A stretch of DNA of 64,000 nt from NCBI GenBank assembly GCA_040954595.2, contig CM082577.2:4712001-4776000 (forward strand). The letters are read 5' to 3'. The notes beneath the pieces were generated by a model that searched no databases, was not told the origin of the DNA, and was given only the letters and a program-made list of their open reading frames with translations. The stretch is from Balanoglossus misakiensis. Taxonomy: Eukaryota; Hemichordata. A program made the position numbers and the translations under genes. Positions 10,687 through 23,074 of this stretch are shown piece after piece. Within the stretch, counting starts at the first letter, position 1. Each line of letters begins with the position of its first letter.

Positions 10687-13378
10687 TTACACAAGCCCCA
10701 TCCAGCGTCGAATCCTTCGCCTGTTTCTGACGAAGATGTGCACCACACACAGGATCGCCAGAGCTGAGCCGAAAAACATGTACCTGGAGAGTTGGTTGTA
10801 CCTCGACGGTAACCACAGCAACGTGAAGTTTATTCTTCCGGTAGAATCTGTGAAAATGCGTGCAAGAAGTTATTTGGGGTCAATATCTCTGTGATTCTGA
10901 AAATGGATGACGGTATGTGACTTCCATTTAAACAAGGGAACACTTTCTATGAAAAGCCTGCACACGGGATTTGTCTCTTACAATGGAACTACATCAAGTT
11001 CAGCGTGCTAGAAAACCCACTTCTCCATCGGTCTAATGTTTCAACAATTCCTGTTCCCTAATAATAGCGGTTCTGTCGGTATATTTAACCTAAGTGATTT
11101 CACTGTCTATGACCCCAAAACTGAGGTCAAAATTTGCATACAGTACCTATGACAGCAGCTCCGTAGGCCATTTCCGGCACTCCCATTCTGTAGCTGCACG
11201 TGGGCACGGAAAACTCCACGGTCTCCGGTAGCATTCCCTGGACTCGACTTTTCTGACCGATCTCCTTGTGTTCCGACTCCATTCTCTTTGCCAAACTTTC
11301 CACGTTGTGCTTCATAGTTCCTTTCTAATCAACAACAACAAAAAAACAGACGAAAACTTATAAACCTAATTCGCTGTTTCCCCCAAAAATGACCAAAACA
11401 TAAAGATTCTGACAATTAAAGTGCAGTGTTTCATTCACTGAACATTTATAGTATTTTTTTTTGGGGGGGGGGGGGTCCCAAACTCAAGGACATGTCAACT
11501 GCTATCAAATGCACAATCTTATCACAATGATCCTATTTGTTCATTTTCATTTATGGCAGAGCTCAGTATGTCAGGTTTATGATAGCAACCAAAAAGGCCA
11601 AGGTTATAACGGTGCTATGCAAGTTTCATGATTTGCCGTTGTTGCATCCGAGTCCAATTCGGGAAATGAGCTCCAAATACAAGAGATTTTCTTTCCTCCC
11701 AAGTTTCCACTCACAGGTGTGTGTGTGTAAATTTAGTGAAACAAACAGCAGTACTGCGTACATTCAGACAGACCATGTGTAGGCAATATGCTGGGTTTCC
11801 ACGAAACAGGTTCTATAGATACTAGTAATACCAGATATGCTAAAAATAGTACCAGCACATTGCCAGCATTTTGCTATGTTTTACTATATCTGTACCGCAG
11901 TTTGCGACAGGCTGAGGCCCGACCATTTTGTTTTATTTATAGTTTGCATACTTACATAATGCGAGTGAGCGGTAAACGCGTACTGTGGTTTCAATCGAGT
12001 CAGCAGCTGAAAAAATGATCGATGAGATGTGTCACTTGCAGTAGATAACATATAGACTTTAGTTAAAAGTCATCATTATCCTTGTCAGTCAACCCCTGTC
12101 GCCAGAACTAGTTTGAAAAGTACTAGTACATGTACTAGCCTAGGCTCACCCCTGTAATTTGCTACAGCAGAAATATTCAACCACAGCATAGTCCATCAAT
12201 GTGGAGACTGTGACTATGGTATCCATTTTTTTATCTACCTCTGTAGTCCGGGATAATTTGAGGCCCAGCAGCTTGGGATGTGCCATGAGTATTCGTATCT
12301 GGTTGTCGCTCGTCAACACCATTTCCTCCAGTTCTTCGTCCAGTCTCTCCCGGAAGAAACTCTCCTTGGCAACGTCGGAATATCTCATCCATGGCACCAA
12401 ATCAACCTGAAGGATAATGAAGAGCAATATTAGTGAAGGTACATGTGCACACACAGATGCGTTCTTGTGCTCCACAATGTGACCAAACACTCTGGTTTGT
12501 GTTTACAAGTACAATTGGGTCTATGCTCATTGCTGACAATTTCTTTGATTAAAAAAAAAACATTTTTACTATTATTTAATACTCTCTGAAACACAGACAG
12601 ACAGTACCAACCTTTAGAAAATCCACATACTTGAACGACATCACTTCACACAGCTTGCCAAAGTGAACTTCAAATCTTTGCACCTTGTCCTGAGTGATGA
12701 AGTCGGAGCTCTCCCCTCCGATGTCATTGTCGCCTGGCAACATCATCATCTGAGGAAGAGAAGATGCAGGTATTGTGGGTATGCTGTCAAATAAATGTGT
12801 GAGCATTGAGTTGTCTGATCCAAAAATCAGACAGATACTTTCACTGTTTTAACTGCACTAATACCAACATATTTTAATTACACTTTTTCCCACAATATAC
12901 TTGTTCTAAGGAAATTTAATCTCCCCTTCCTATTATTTACCTTGACATTCATGTGCTTTGGTATGACAAATATTTTCTTGAAGAATCTTCTCTTGTAATC
13001 CAAATATTCGGCTTCGGTGGCAATACTCCCTTCATCAAGAAGATCGCCTAGAAACACCACAACGTCTGGTTCCAGGAAATGCATGACCAATTCAAAATTC
13101 CTTTGCAGGTATAGGTCCGAATCCCATCGCGCTATCGATCCGATTGGAAACGGCATTTCTCTCCGGATACCCTGGAGCTGGGGGTCCGCCACGAAGAGCA
13201 CTTTGACATTGTCCGGGTGGTCCATCGACATACCCGGCGGAGCGGTGGGGAATTTCCAGCCGCCGGCCTGCCACATGTACTCGAAGTACTCCGTGTATGC
13301 AAGCAACGCGGCAATTAACAGCAAATATACGATGAAAACAGAGTTAAAGACCGTGCTGGCACGCGGTAAACCCCTCAT
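10687..13378 (-). CDS. MPPE1/PGAP5-like membrane metallophosphoesterase homologue
   Basis: Five coding exons on the minus strand: 13378-12941, 12749-12612, 12406-12239, 11324-11147, 10847-10687; 360 residues (human MPPE1 is about 396). It has an N-terminal helix (residues 10-30), a phosphoesterase core (VLFVADPQLQG, VVFLGDLLDEG, PGDNDIGGE) and a C-terminal helix followed by an Arg-rich tail, the topology of the Cdc1/PGAP5 family that trims ethanolamine-phosphate from GPI glycans in ER/Golgi membranes. The usual D-x-H, G-N-H-D and G-H-x-H ligands are DPQ, GDND and absent, so catalysis may be altered or lost. The start at 13378 has a Kozak-like context. Family is confident; activity is uncertain. 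Confidence 0.82.
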
Positions 13379-14154
13379 TGTGATGAACTCGATAGCGACC
13401 TTCGAGATCAAATTAGTGAATGCTTATCACATAACGGTTTCATACCAGACAGGGCACTGTTCATGTTTCATACATTACCAATCATCGGAGTCGCTAATAT
13501 GTTCATTTCAATATTAATCATCGATTACGAAGTGATAGTTTTCGTCTAAGAGGAGAAGTTTCACGTCGTACGCGGTTTAACGGAGAACACAATCTGCCAA
13601 ACATTCCGCCGTTTAATACCATCACCATCACCATTCACCTCCTGACTACAGTCATGACACGTTCTGTTTACATTATAGAAATGGCGATGTCACCGTATGG
13701 ATCACGTCGACGCGACAATCTATATATACATAGTCGCACAAAGTTTGATGACTTCGCTGAAGCCTGCAGTCCCAGATCGGCAACTGGTGATTTGCTTGTG
13801 CGTCTGCCTTACCTGATTCCGTTAGACATGACAACTTCAACAGCTCACTTGGCGAGGAAAAGGCGAGAGACTGATCAGACTTGACTTGACTTGTACTTGT
13901 ATACATGTGTATATGAAACGAAGCAGACGCCGGACGCCCTCAACGATGAAACGAGACAGGTAAATTCAGCGCCTGCGCACCACTGACTTTTGCTGAGAAC
14001 GAGGCAAATTCCAACAACATCCAAAAGCTTGTAGCTTCACCACCAATGTCATCGTTCTGCTTGTAATTTGTGGGTACTCTAGGCGCAAAATTCACACCTT
14101 GTTTCAAAAGTATAACTTCAAGCTGAATACGTTCCCTCAAGAAACGTTGCGAAG
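13379..14154. promoter_or_regulatory. Shared head-to-head promoter region of MPPE1-like gene and TTC26
   Basis: The two start codons are divergent and 776 bases apart, so both 5' UTRs and promoters must fit here unless distal 5' exons exist. No TATA box or CpG block is obvious by eye. A short CATCAC repeat lies near 13620. Confidence 0.45.
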
Positions 14155-17100
14155 ATGGTAAGTCTTTTTGTTACGGTCAATTTCTACAAATGAGAACCAT
14201 CGTCATGATAAACATCCGGACTGGTTTCCATGATTATGGCGTTCATAGTAACACAGGGGCCACGTATTTTAAAACTGACAATTTGTCTATGTTATGAAAC
14301 GTTGGTGGTGCAAGACTACCATTGTGCAATTTCTACTTAACTGTGTACATTTTTCAACCTTTCCAGATGCTGTCACGGCAAAAGCCGGCCACAGGGCCCG
14401 GCTCACAAGCACCAAGCAAAGAAAAGGCCAAGAAGAAGAAGATACCAAAACTGGATGATTTCCTAGAAGCCAGGGACTATACAGGGGCAATCACTTTACT
14501 GGAGGTATTGATAAATAAGAGCAATAATCAGAAATAATCAATAACTGTGTCTGTATATGGCAGGCTAGCACTACATGCATTGTTATTGTACATGAAGACA
14601 TACATTCTCTTTGCTGTGGATGGTCACAGATGGGGGTAGTTTGTGTTCCTCTCCCCCATTATTATGGTAGTCTGTATTTATAAGGTATTACAATGTATGT
14701 ATTGTTACATGCTGAAATGATTCCCATGTCTGAATATAGAGATATGCTACAACAATAACTAATTCATGTGTGAAGTCCACTCCTTCTGTAATTACAGTAA
14801 AACACATAAGAATTAAAGATTACAAGTAAAATAGTTGATCAGTCTCCCTAGTCCCATGAGTGTCAGACAGACTCACTACATTCGGTTTGACTCACGGCAC
14901 AAATTCTTGTTTCCTGTAGTTCACCCGCAGCAGCGGTAAAAGCAACGAAGAGACGGACATGTGGATTGCATACTGCGCGTTTCACCTCGGGGAATACAAG
15001 AAGAGTATGGAGGAGTATGAACGGCTATCAAAGAATGAGGCCTGCCATCCTGACATCTGGGTCAGTCTCGGCTGTTGTTATTTCCTTCTGGGAATGTATC
15101 CGGAATCGGATCAAGTCACGTCAAAAGGTTGGTGTGCCATAAAACCTTTCATTACCACTCTACAGTGCAATGATGAAAATCCTCCCTTGCGGTCTTTAAT
15201 GGTGAGGTTTGACGCGATCAAATCATGCCAAACATTTAATTTGCATGGTTTTATAGCTGATCATTTAGTCCGTTTTCTCCAGGCTCTTCAGTACACACAT
15301 ATCACACAATAATACAATGAACATTTTCTACTTTAACATTCAACAGGTCCAAAAAGTGGTTTACAAAACAGATTACTTTTTCATCTTTCGCAAAAGGTAA
15401 GATAAACAACACTAACACTTACATGCAGGTATTCTCAAAATCCTTATCAATCTATTTCAGCCAGTATTGTTTTTTTTTAAATTTGTTTCAAAATTTGTCG
15501 GAAAGAACAAATTGTGCAAGGAAACAAGAATTTAAAAAATCAGGTCGTGGTCAGCCAGATTTCTTGAAGACCCTGGCCAATTTAACAACGAGTGACACAC
15601 TGCCTTCAGGTAGTTCCCTGCCTTAAAAACTCCCAGCTAGTAGATAACCTACATTGTTGAACACAATGTTCATTCTGTGATTTAACCCTCCCAGTTTAAC
15701 GACGAGAAAAGGTTGATGGGATACCACCAGAGCCTTCAAGACGTCATAGAAGATCAGCTCAGTCTGGCATCCATCCATTACCTTAGAAGTCACTACCAAG
15801 AAGCTATTGATATTTACAAGAGAATTTTGCTCGATAACAGGTGTGTGTGCATGCGGCCCGGTGTGTGATAACTGCGTGAACATTGATAGTAGAAACCTGG
15901 AATTCGAACCCACCATGGTACAAACAAAACCATGCTTGAAAAATGGTGATTGAACTGCTCCCCAATACTTCCAGCTGATTTTTTCCCGTTCTTTTTTTTT
16001 CACTCTCCAGAGATTACCTAGCTCTGAATGTGTACGTAGCACTGTGTTATTACAAGCTCGATTACTACGACGTCTCGCAGGAAGTCTTGGCCGTGTACCT
16101 TCAACACTATCCGGACAGCGCCATAGCGATCAACCTCAAAGCGTGCAATCATTTCCGGTTGTATAATGGCAAGGCTGCAGAGGTGAGTTGTGGCAAACAC
16201 ACAAGCCATTTTGACAAACAGAATACTGGACAGAGAATGAATGATTTCATTGGACGTACAAAATAGCTAACACAATATTTATAGCCTTTCTTATATTTGA
16301 TCTAAGGAAGATTTTCATCATTACCTTCTCTTTTGTTTTCATGCAGGCTGAACTGAAGAGCCTCCAAGAAATGGCCTCTCCATCATTCGACTTTGCAAAC
16401 GACCTTATCAAGCATAATCTGGTAAGCAATCTATCCCAGTCAATTGTCCAATTTAACCCAAATTAAGCACCAAAGTCAAGGACAAAAACAATAAACATGA
16501 CCAGTTTCGTGTATTTCACTTGTCATAGTCTTTTGTTTTCATTTATTGTCATCATGCGACTTCTTTGGTGAAATTTGTCATGGAACACTTCGGGAATCAG
16601 TACTAGGCCTGTATCAGCTGTTTGTAGACTGTGGCAATAATAGGTGTTTTTGATTTCTAGTGTCGGTTGTTGCATCTTCGTCCCCAGGGTCCTGATATCT
16701 GATTCATTTTGAAAGTGAGTCAAATTGCGGAATGTGATAATAGATTCCCAACAGTTGCATGCATGAATTCCACAATGCTATAAAACTGACTTCATCTGTC
16801 CGGCAATGCTCAGGTCGTGTTCCGTGGAGGCGAAGGAGCCTTGCAAGTACTGCCACCACTGATAGATGTCATCCCTGAAGCCAGACTTAATCTCGTCATC
16901 TACTACCTCAAGCAAGGTTGGTTTTCTGTCACTGACTCCCTCAAATCCCCCACTGTAGTGTAGCGTTTGCGTACAGTCATTGATTCAACCCGACGATTTG
17001 TCTAGAGAAGTTTTGTCGAACAGGAGGGTAATCTCTTTTGCGGAAGAGTGCCATCCAAGATATATGAATACAATCTGGAACTATTTAGAATAACCAAACA

Positions 17101-19685
17101 TGGGCTATTGTAAATTGCTTTTTGGCTGTTACTATATATTAGCAATTATAGAATGAAAAGTGTTTGAAGGAAAGTTGGTATATTTTCATCTTCTAGACGT
17201 GTTCCTCCACAGATCTCATGATATAGTTGTTCTTTTAATCTGTTTACAGATGACGTACAGGAGGCGTACAACTTGATCAAAGAGTTAGAACCAACCACAC
17301 CACAGGAATACATACTGAAAGGTGTGGTTAATGCTGCTTTGGGACAAGAACAAGGATCAGTAAGTTTAACCCTTTCAGTCCCCGTTTACCTCTGCAGTGA
17401 ATTGGACCAAACCGTGATGGAGAAAGGGTTTATGCTGAAATGATCATCGTGTAGTTGGTAAACTGGAAATCAGCAGGTGGATACGGGATAACCCCCAGAG
17501 CTAAATGCAGTAAAAGTTGTTTCACTTCTACATGTACTTCAATTTTGATGACAAAGACTTGAACTGCACATGGGTAGAAAAGTTTGCAAGAGAAAGCTTT
17601 TATGCACAGTTTGTGGCAGAACAACAAGGGCTGGATTAGTCATTTGACCCACCTTTGACGATCTGTTCATTTGCAGAGGGAACATCTCAAGATAGCTCAA
17701 CAGTACTTCCAGTTGGTTGGAGGCTCAGCAAGTGAATGTGGTATGTCTCTCTTTCGTTCAGTTGTCATTGCATTTAGAATAATGAATTTTCGATTGTATG
17801 TTATTTCCTATCTTCTCACCTGTATATTTACATTGCATTGTGTTAATTACGTGCTGTGCATACTCCTGAACAGAAAAGGTTTCCTCAGTCTCTCCTTGAC
17901 ATTTAGCAAAACTTGCTACAATGCAGTCCTGTGTTATTAAATGTATGATTGAAAATTTTGTTGTTGTTTTCTACTTAGATACAATACCTGGCAGGCAATG
18001 CATGGCCTCCTGTTTCTTTTTACTGAAACAGTTTGAAGATGTGCTTATTTATCTGAATTCTGTCAAGGTGAGTTTCTTGATATCTTTGCGGTCACATTTA
18101 TGTACAGTAAGATTTTAATCAGAGTCATTAATTTGAATTTGATCGATCCTAATAAATGTCCAATGATTGACACCTTGTGTTGATAGAATATTTATGTGAC
18201 TTGTTGCATATCTTCTCATCCTACCACAGAGCTATTTTTACAACGATGATTTATTCAACTTTAACTACGCGCAAGCCAAAGCCAGCGTTGGTAATTACAA
18301 AGAAGCTGAGGAGGTGAGTATTAACAAACAAAACTTGTCAAACTTGGAGAGCTTGATGTCATTAATTCGCCCCCACTAAGAGTAGGTGACCAAGATATAA
18401 AGGAAGGAAACGTTCCCTGCAGTGTAGATGCTACAGCGAAATTGGTGGTCCGATCAGGTTGCAAAATAAAACATCCCTTCAGTGCCACTCCCTTCCTTTA
18501 TTTATTCACTTACGCCATGTTGACTTTTTTCTTGTGTCAGGTTTTCATGTTGATTCAGAACGAGAAGATCAAGAATGACTACAACTACCTGAGTTGGTTG
18601 GCTAGATGCTGTGAGTTCAGTAATGTTATTAGTGAAAGAAAAGGAGATAGTTTTGTATATCGTCCGGTAGTAATTTCTTCACTCTAGTCACACCCTTGAT
18701 GGTGTTCACCATAAGTAGAAGAAAGCGAAATGAAAACCATATCATTGTGCGTATCATTTCAGACATCATGAACAGAAAGGCACGCTTGGCCTGGGAGCTT
18801 TATCTGAAGATGGAAACGTCGGGAGAATCCTTCAGTTTACTTCAACTGATTGCAAATGATTGCTACAAGGTCAGTCTGACGTAGGACACTCATGAAGTCT
18901 TCCCCCTAAAAGAGGGGAAAATATAACACTTCATGTCACAAATATTTTCCAGTCCTGCTGCCACCGTCCCATTAATACTCGTATTTTTATATGTTCATAT
19001 ATTTTACTATTTGATATACCATGTACTCAGTGTTCTAGCTGAACCGATTTTATTCATTCCGGACCACTGAATGTGCTCCACTAACAATTTACTTCACGTT
19101 TCTTGTTTCCATTGTTAGATGGGTCAGTTTTACTATGCTGCCAAGGCGTTTGATGTGTTGGAACGTCTGGATACAAACCCGGAATACTGGGAGGGCAAAC
19201 GTGGTGCGTGTGTCGGAATTTTCCAACTGATCATTGCAGGACATGAACCAAGGTAAAGTCTACAGTAGTTGGTCATACCATACAAGACAATACAGTGCAA
19301 TACAGCAATATACAATACAATGATATTATATAACACAATAAAATACAGTTACCTACAAAACATTACAATACAATACAATACAGTGCAAGCAACATGATAC
19401 AATACAACTAAACAATACTGTACAATACAGTACAGTACAACCCTGAATAACACGAAACATCACAATACAAGACATGTGTACCATGAAATATGATTAAAAC
19501 AAAACTATTTCCTCGGTATAAAACAAAAACAACTGTTTCAAGTTTTGCCTTTTTTTCCTCCCCTCATCAGAGAAACACTGCGGGATGTACTGCAGATTCT
19601 GCGCAACACCAGCAACCCACAGGTGGAGTACATCATGAGAACGATGAAGAAATGGGCAAAGGACAACCGAGTACCCATCCAGTGA
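14155..19685 (+). CDS. TTC26: TTC26 / intraflagellar transport protein 56
   Basis: IFT-B complex subunit (IFT56/DYF-13) that carries motility-related cargo into cilia. Sixteen coding exons: 14155-14157, 14367-14504, 14920-15127, 15347-15396, 15695-15840, 16011-16182, 16347-16421, 16814-16916, 17250-17359, 17677-17740, 17979-18067, 18230-18313, 18541-18610, 18763-18869, 19119-19252, 19571-19685; 555 residues against about 554 in human. It is TPR-rich throughout with very conserved blocks (for example [14 protein letters not shown] and [17 protein letters not shown]), and it ends close to the human C terminus. The first exon supplies only ATG, spliced to a second ATG, giving the Met-Met start also recalled for the vertebrate protein. 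Identification is strong. Confidence 0.96.
17367..17431 (+). mobile_element. Divergent copy of the ~90-bp foldback element
   Basis: Starts TAACCCTTTCAGTCCCCGTT and ends with GAGAAAGGGTTTA, the inverted-terminus layout of the elements at 40882-40975 and 43184-43277. It lies in a TTC26 intron and is degenerate. Confidence 0.4.
19255..19480. repeat. Degenerate TACAA/TACAG pentamer repeat
   Basis: The last TTC26 intron is rich in imperfect TACAA, TACAG and related pentamers. It resembles a decayed version of the perfect (TACAA)n block at 53821-53959. Confidence 0.7.
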
Positions 19686-20362
19686 TACAAACAAACAAGA
19701 GCAGATCTTCACAACGTAAACAGGGCAACCAATCCCAAGACAACACAACCATTCGACATGGTAGTGGGCCCAAACACTGGCAATCTTCCAAATTACTTTT
19801 TGCTGCATGGTTGCACCTTCGCTGGTATATTGTTGTACATTGCTTGTGCGAGAGATGTACTATAAACCCCCGGTACATTACTTGCGCTCTGTGGCAGCAG
19901 AAAAGTGGCGGAGATGGTGAATGCTGCTTGCTGTTACTGTTCAAAACTTTGCCGTCCAATGTGGAAATGTACTTACTCATTCCGGACTTGTGTATATACC
20001 ACTTAACCTTTTAAAAACACAAATCAGTGTAATATTTTGCATTTTTATCGTTGTAAATATTTGAAAACATAAAAAGTTTTCCTTGCCCTCTTCGTAATAT
20101 CTAGTCTTTTTGACATAAAGGACTGGTGTGTTAAAATGTTACCTGTTGGTATCGATTGTAAGTCTTACAATTTTTCATCCATTGTATACAATGAGAAAAA
20201 ATTATACAAATGAAAAATATGAGAAATGTGGTATATATATATCTATAAACACATACTTTTTTTGTTTTTGTTTTTTAATGCTGTAATCTTATGTATATTA
20301 ATGCAATAGTGTCTATATCTGCAAGTCAAGATGTACAAGAAAAAAAGTTCTGTGTTTTTGAA

Positions 20363-20368
20363 AATAAA
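20363..20368 (+). terminator. Candidate polyadenylation signal of TTC26
   Basis: AATAAA 678 bases after the TTC26 stop codon. The stretch between is AT-rich and without a convincing gene, consistent with a 3' UTR. Confidence 0.45.
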
Positions 20369-20767
20369 AAAAAATATTTTCAAAACTGCCTGGTGACTTT
20401 AATAAGGTGCTGTAATGTTGCCATTGTTATCGATGTTGTAATCTGCTCTTCCAATCAGTTTGTATTTGGAACCAAGTCACTCTTTAGAAAAAGTACAAAT
20501 TTCACTGTGAAAGATTTCAATAGCATCCGGAACAATACTCCGAACAAATTAAGTGTCCCGAAGCCAAACAGCGGTAACCTCTTTGATTGTAGTTTTGTGG
20601 TCATATTGTACATTCCAAACCTTTGCTCTGGAACATTTTTCCTTCTGGAACAATGCAGCGAGCAAATTAAGTCTTCAGAAGGACATCTGCGGTAACCTTT
20701 CGATCTTGTATCGCGGCGTGTCTACGTACAATACCGGCACACACTGCGTTTCCGTAACCATGCCAAC

Positions 20768-20933
20768 ATGCACCGCGGAATGGTGACCCAAATTAAAGCT
20801 GACAACTACGGCTATCGGGTTTTGGATGTTTTGCTCACTGTAGCATCGGCTGTTTCCATTCTTGTCTCAATGGAAGTATGTTATGAGCTGGCCAAGTCGA
20901 TTGCTCGCTTAATATTCGCCAGACATCGTTGGG
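20768..20933 (+). CDS. Possible first coding exon, membrane-helix peptide (tentative)
   Basis: An ATG-started frame of 55 codons contains a hydrophobic segment (VLDVLLTVASAVSILVSM) and runs into a consensus GTAAGT donor at 20934 in phase 1. No downstream exon in the same phase was found with certainty before 23066. It could be a real small gene, an upstream exon of an unrecognised transcript, or a chance frame; it also faces the minus-strand ORF at 21226-20999. Confidence 0.22.
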
Positions 20934-20998
20934 GTAAGTTCACCCGAACGAGATGATGAGGGGAGATCTCACCAGAGAAAAGACCGGTGGCCAATAGC

Positions 20999-21226
20999 TC
21001 AGACCAACGCGTTGGACCCACTACACACCCGCTTGTCGTCCCCACACAGCAACACGATGGGCACAGCACAGAAACACCAGTACTTGCAGAAGGACTGCGC
21101 CTGGTCGGCCGAGCAGATGCAGTACAGCGTGCAGAACAAAAATGCGCCCATCGCAAGATATCCTCCAAGTACTCCAACGATCACCGCAATGACGTTGAGT
21201 TCCGTCTCGGTGAAGTACTCGGGCAT
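20999..21226 (-). CDS. Small Cys-rich membrane protein, hypothetical
   Basis: Seventy-five-codon frame starting MPEYFTETELNVIAVIVG in a reasonable start context. It has one clear membrane helix (about residues 11-35) leading into a C-x-x-x-C-x-C cluster, then a second hydrophobic Cys-rich stretch (FCKYWCFCAVPIVLLCG) and a short polar end. A pyrimidine-rich tract and AG stand 19 bases before the ATG, so the frame may be the coding exon of a gene with an upstream UTR exon. Cys residues next to the helix suggest palmitoylation. No family recognised; a chance frame is possible. Confidence 0.35.
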   Translation of the reverse strand: MPEYFTETELNVIAVIVGVLGGYLAMGAFLFCTLYCICSADQAQSFCKYWCFCAVPIVLLCGDDKRVCSGSNALV

Positions 21227-23065
21227 GGTTTTCCTTTCCGCTTTTCTGGTTGAAATCAAATTGGACATACAGAAGCAATATCATCAAACTTGTTTTTGAC
21301 ATTCAGTATTTTTGGACGAAGTCAATCTTCCATGTTCGAACGAAACTCTTGGCTTCACCTAGATGGAAACAGTTTGACATAATAAACCTGCAATGTCAAT
21401 CTCCCTAAATATTTTTAATTGCAGTGTGAAGACCAGTATGGCAGTCAGTTTCTCAAACTCTCAGTGATTTAGTGATTTCACAAGGAATAATTCGATGTAA
21501 GCTTCCACTGGGTAATCACTGGTGAAATTATGTTACTGTTTGTTAATATAGCTGCACGAAAAAGTGAAGGAAAAAAGTCAATTTGTTTTCTTACCTGTGA
21601 TTTGTGCTCATCCGCATTTAAAATACTTGTGTCGAAAACGAAAAAAATTAATCTAAGCTGACAGGACAGGACAATACCGTTGTATGACTTTCTTATGTCA
21701 TTAATACTGTCATGTAGACTGGTGAAGATCTTTAATACCTGTATGTGTGCCGACAAAGTCTCAACCATTTATCTGGCAGGGGAGATCAGCGTCGGTGGGT
21801 TCGAGGGACATTATAAAAATATTTTGAAATTACGTGACTTTACTCTCATCTAATTCCTTACTAACCGTCTTTAATATTTATAGATAATTTCAATATATAT
21901 TCGCAGCTGGTATTACCATCTCCACCCCAACCTCCCACCCCACCCCTACCCATCCTCAACAATATGAAACAGGCTGGCCACCCTTGCCAAATTACCATGC
22001 TGCACGAGGCGTTGCAGAGGCTGGGAATATTTTTTCCGGAACACAATTAGTGAATGCAACTGGTTTCCGTCCGTCCGGTCTTTCGTCTGCAGCTGCTGCA
22101 AAAGACGTCATTGAATCATAAACCAGTTATTAGCCACGGAGGTATTACATCATTGAACGGAAGAATTACATCTCAAAATATGTGGGTAAACAGCTAAGGA
22201 TGCTGTTATATATCTATATGCAACCAGGTGTATGTTTGCTGGAGTAAACGACACATCGGGACGACAAACCCCTGTGGCTGGTGTGGGGAAACCCCGGGAG
22301 AACTTGGTGCGTGCATGGTGGGCCAGTAGACACATGGGAGAGAGAATGGCCCAATCCGCTGCACCATCCTTGGAGATGTGTAATTGCACTCAGCTGAACT
22401 AAAGTGTGTTGACTAATCATAACCCATCTGTTTATCAGCAAAGGGAAAGTTACCAGGGTAAGTTGACAAGTGGTCCAAAATTCTTAGTTAAGATAATTTC
22501 GCATATAGTTTTTTTTATGAAGTCCCTGACCATTAGTTTTTTTTCGCGTCCAATCAGTGATTGCACAGAATGTATAATGCGTAAGTTTGTGCAATCCTAG
22601 GTGCGTTGATTTGAATAAAAGGGAAAAAGTTCGTTTACATCTTTACTCAGCAGTAGCAGAAGAAAATCTACTTCGCAATAAACGACCGACTGGTATGAAA
22701 ATGTCTTCTCAAGGACGCCCTCTTGAGTCGACACTGGCTTGTCCTTAACATTTGAGACCTTGGGGTCGGCGCAGATCACCGCTGACTGCGCTCTTTTTAT
22801 ACGTTGCGTCGCGTTGATAGACATTGATGTGTTGAATGATACTGTCTGCTGTACCCAGTCACATAGTCATCATCATACCGATGCAGAATCAATTGCAAAA
22901 TCATCGTAAACCTTGTTGATAAGAGACTATTTAGCAGACACAAGACTGTCGCTGATTATAATATCAATCCCGTCCGACATCCGAGCGCGCTCAATTCGAA
23001 GCAAGGGCTTTTTCCCCCGGTCAAAATTCCTGCGAAGTGAGCTTCTTTGATTATCACCCAACACC
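21227..23065. other. Intergenic region upstream of the NACHT-TPR gene
   Basis: No convincing coding exon, RNA gene or long repeat was seen. The right end must carry the 5' UTR and promoter of the NACHT-TPR gene that starts at 23066. Confidence 0.4.
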
Positions 23066-23074
23066 ATGGCAACG
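23066..23074 (+). CDS. Nine-base first coding exon of the NACHT-TPR gene
   Basis: ATGGCAACG in a Kozak context (CACC before ATGG) is followed at once by a GTGAGT donor. Phase 0 joins it to the exon at 24466, giving MAT then [19 protein letters not shown]. Exon 2 has no upstream in-frame ATG of its own before its acceptor. The join is inferred; another distal first exon cannot be excluded. Confidence 0.6.

Noticed and set aside
15890-15912. tRNA box-B-like GGTTCGAATTCC on the minus strand
   Set aside because: No box A at the right distance and no cloverleaf; it lies in a TTC26 intron.
22150-22441. Minus-strand open frames around 22150-22441
   Set aside because: No recognisable content, no splice support and no start context; more likely intergenic or repeat-derived.
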